From Myxococcales bacterium (lineage in GTDB: Bacteria > Myxococcota > Polyangia > Polyangiales > Polyangiaceae): DNA of 8,160 nt. The notes under the pieces are model-generated. The model was not told the origin of the DNA and did not search any database. It saw only the letters and a list, made by a program, of their open reading frames with translations. This document shows, one piece after another, positions 6,621 to 8,160 of the stretch. The translations under genes and the position numbers were made by a program. Positions within the stretch are counted from its first letter, which is position 1. Each line of letters opens with the position of its first letter. The DNA is taken from NCBI GenBank assembly GCA_020430865.1, contig JAGQIY010000234.1, positions 1 to 8,160 of the forward strand. The letters run 5' to 3'.

Positions 6621-8160
6621 CTAGCCCCAGACCTGATCGACGCGCAACTCGACCGCGTCGCCCCCTCGGTAGGTATCTCGCTTGAGCCGTCCCACTGCAA
6701 CGACCCGCTCACCGAGCTGCCCCGCCTGGGCGCCCTGCTCCACCCCGAAGGCGCCTATCCGTCGACCGTTTGGCAACTGCAGCTCGAGCTTCAGGTGACC
6801 ACCGCTGACCTCCCGCGCGCTGACCAGCTTTGCCTCGACGCGCAGCTTGGGTGCCGGATTCGCCTCGCCGCAAGGCTCGAGGCGCTCGAGGTCGCGAACC
6901 ACCTGCGCTGGATCATCTGCAGGGTCCAGACGCACGACTTGAGCAGGATCGGGCTTGATCTCACCGCGTGGTGAAGCGACGCCATCCGCACACGCGGCCA
7001 GAAAATCCTCCCGGAATCTGTCCAGCATCTCCCGCTGCAACGTCACTCCTGCCGCGGCCTGGTGCCCACCAAAGCGCTCGAGCGCGCCGCTCGCGCGCGA
7101 GAGCGCGTCGTACAGACGCGCTCCGTCGGGGCCACGCACGGAGCCCCGCCCGATCTCCCCCTCGAAGCCGACCACCACCACCGGCACGTTGTAGCGGTCT
7201 GTGAGGCGACCCGCGACGATGCCCACGATGCCGTGGTTCCAGCTCGTCTCTCCCACCACGATGGCGGGGTCCTTGTCCCAGCCTGCCTCCTCGATCAGCT
7301 CGACGCTCGCGCGCTCCATCTCGCGCTGGAGTTCCTTGCGCTGATCCGTGATCTGCTCGACCCGCGCAGCCAGCGATCGGGCAGTGTCCAGGTTCTTCGC
7401 CAGCAGCAAGTCGAACGCGGGATCCGGCGCGCCCAGGCGCCCTGGAGCGTTGATGCGAGGCGCCAGGCGAAATGCGACGTCTTCGCCGCTGATGGGCGCG
7501 CTGAGATCGATCTTTGCGTACTCCAGTAGCGCGCGCACCCCAGGTCTTTCCGCACGGCGAAGCGCCTCCAGCCCGGCGCGAACCAAGGGGCGATTGTCCC
7601 CATTCAGCGGAGCCACGTCCGCGATGGTGCCAATCGCGACCAGGTCCAGGTAGCGCCGCAGGTCGAGCTTCGGATCCAGCTCGGCCCGCAGCGCCGCGCC
7701 AATCGACAGCGCGAGCCCGCAGGAGGCCAGCCCCTTGTATGCGAAGCCACACTCGGGACGATGAGGGTTGATGAACGCCTTGGCGGGCAGAGGGGCATCG
7801 GGCACAAGGTGGTGGTCGATGACCAGCACGTCCACTCCTGCGTCCGCCACCACGCGCAGACTCGCGTGATCCGAGGAGCCACAGTCGCAGGTCACGAGCA
7901 CGCTGGGCTTCGACGCGAGGATGCGCTGCACTGCTGGCAGCGACACCCCATAGCCACCCTCGAAACGACTTGCCAGGTGCGGCACCACCTCACCGCCGAG
8001 CGTCCTCAGTGTATCCGTAAGGATCGCCGCGGAGGTGATACCGTCGCAGTCGTAGTCTCCGAACACCACGATGCGCTCGCGCTGCCGCACCGCACGCACC
8101 AGGCGCTCCGCGAGCGCGCCCCGATCCGCCATCTGGTCGGGGCGCGTCAGATCGGCCAGC
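6621..8160 (-). CDS. recJ: RecJ single-stranded-DNA-specific 5'-3' exonuclease, partial at N-terminus
   Basis: RecJ degrades single-stranded DNA 5' to 3' in recombinational and mismatch repair, using two metal ions bound by the DHH domain. The window holds 513 codons; about 60 N-terminal residues are missing beyond the right edge. The reading frame continues to the edge as LADLTRPDQ before the ATG at 8132, so that ATG is internal. Counting from it: motif I GDYDCDG (25-31), motif II TCDCGSSDH (81-89), the DHH triad (106-108), GTIADVAPL (168-176), and RINAPGRLG (226-234). The DHHA1 domain (about 289-365) includes SVRG and RFGGHQAAAG. The C-terminal OB-like domain (about 390-503) has LEPCGEANPAPKL. 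All metal-binding residues are present and the frame is intact to the TAG at 6621. The heptapeptide DPAQVVR occurs twice, 12 residues apart, at the entry to the last domain. Confidence 0.96.
   Translation of the reverse strand, partial: LADLTRPDQMADRGALAERLVRAVRQRERIVVFGDYDCDGITSAAILTDTLRTLGGEVVPHLASRFEGGYGVSLPAVQRILASKPSVLVTCDCGSSDHASLRVVADAGVDVLVIDHHLVPDAPLPAKAFINPHRPECGFAYKGLASCGLALSIGAALRAELDPKLDLRRYLDLVAIGTIADVAPLNGDNRPLVRAGLEALRRAERPGVRALLEYAKIDLSAPISGEDVAFRLAPRINAPGRLGAPDPAFDLLLAKNLDTARSLAARVEQITDQRKELQREMERASVELIEEAGWDKDPAIVVGETSWNHGIVGIVAGRLTDRYNVPVVVVGFEGEIGRGSVRGPDGARLYDALSRASGALERFGGHQAAAGVTLQREMLDRFREDFLAACADGVASPRGEIKPDPAQVVRLDPADDPAQVVRDLERLEPCGEANPAPKLRVEAKLVSAREVSGGHLKLELQLPNGRRIGAFGVEQGAQAGQLGERVVAVGRLKRDTYRGGDAVELRVDQVWG

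Noticed and set aside
6961..7752. Minus-strand open frame of 263 codons within recJ
   Set aside because: It is a frame-shifted shadow of recJ, rich in Arg and Gly. The recJ frame itself is unbroken with all motifs.

Overview
The window is GC-rich bacterial DNA with no sign of phage, plasmid, IS or CRISPR content. A C-terminal-processing protease with an extended N-terminal region, an Mla/MCE lipid-transport module with a long Pro-rich-tailed substrate-binding protein, and the codon usage suggest a Gram-negative bacterium, probably Myxococcota or another former deltaproteobacterial lineage. This assignment is an inference from gene content and base composition; there is no rRNA here to settle it.

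Layout from left to right: (1) 1-1306, minus strand: an S41 C-terminal processing protease whose C-terminus runs off the left edge. (2) 1307-1527: an intergenic stretch with an 8-bp perfect inverted repeat. (3) 1528-2781, minus: an MlaD-like MCE-domain protein. (4) 2782-3085: a gap of about 300 bases between divergent genes, holding a putative promoter and an inverted repeat. (5) 3086-4792, plus: a multi-pass membrane protein whose N-terminal half resembles DUF4126 and whose C-terminal half is unassigned. (6) 4803-5591, minus: an MlaF-like ABC ATPase, tail-to-tail with the previous gene. (7) 5592-5768: a divergent intergenic region. (8) 5769-6557, plus: a stand-alone protein resembling the C-terminal tail of GlnD (linker plus two ACT domains). 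(9) 6558-6620: a short gap between convergent genes. (10) 6621-8160, minus: RecJ single-strand DNA exonuclease, with its N-terminus beyond the right edge.

The clearest functional theme is envelope maintenance. MlaF (ATPase) and MlaD (inner-membrane-anchored lipid-binding MCE protein) should belong to one phospholipid transporter. The MlaE permease that must join them is not in the window, and the two genes are separated by an opposite-strand membrane-protein gene. The S41 protease downstream of mlaD may act in the same compartment. The ACT protein and RecJ look like unrelated neighbours (nitrogen or amino-acid sensing, and DNA repair).

I found no convincing new multi-gene system. The items most worth checking are the detached GlnD-like sensory tail, the DUF4126 fusion protein inserted between the two Mla genes, and the four-fold glycine motif in the MlaD helical region.
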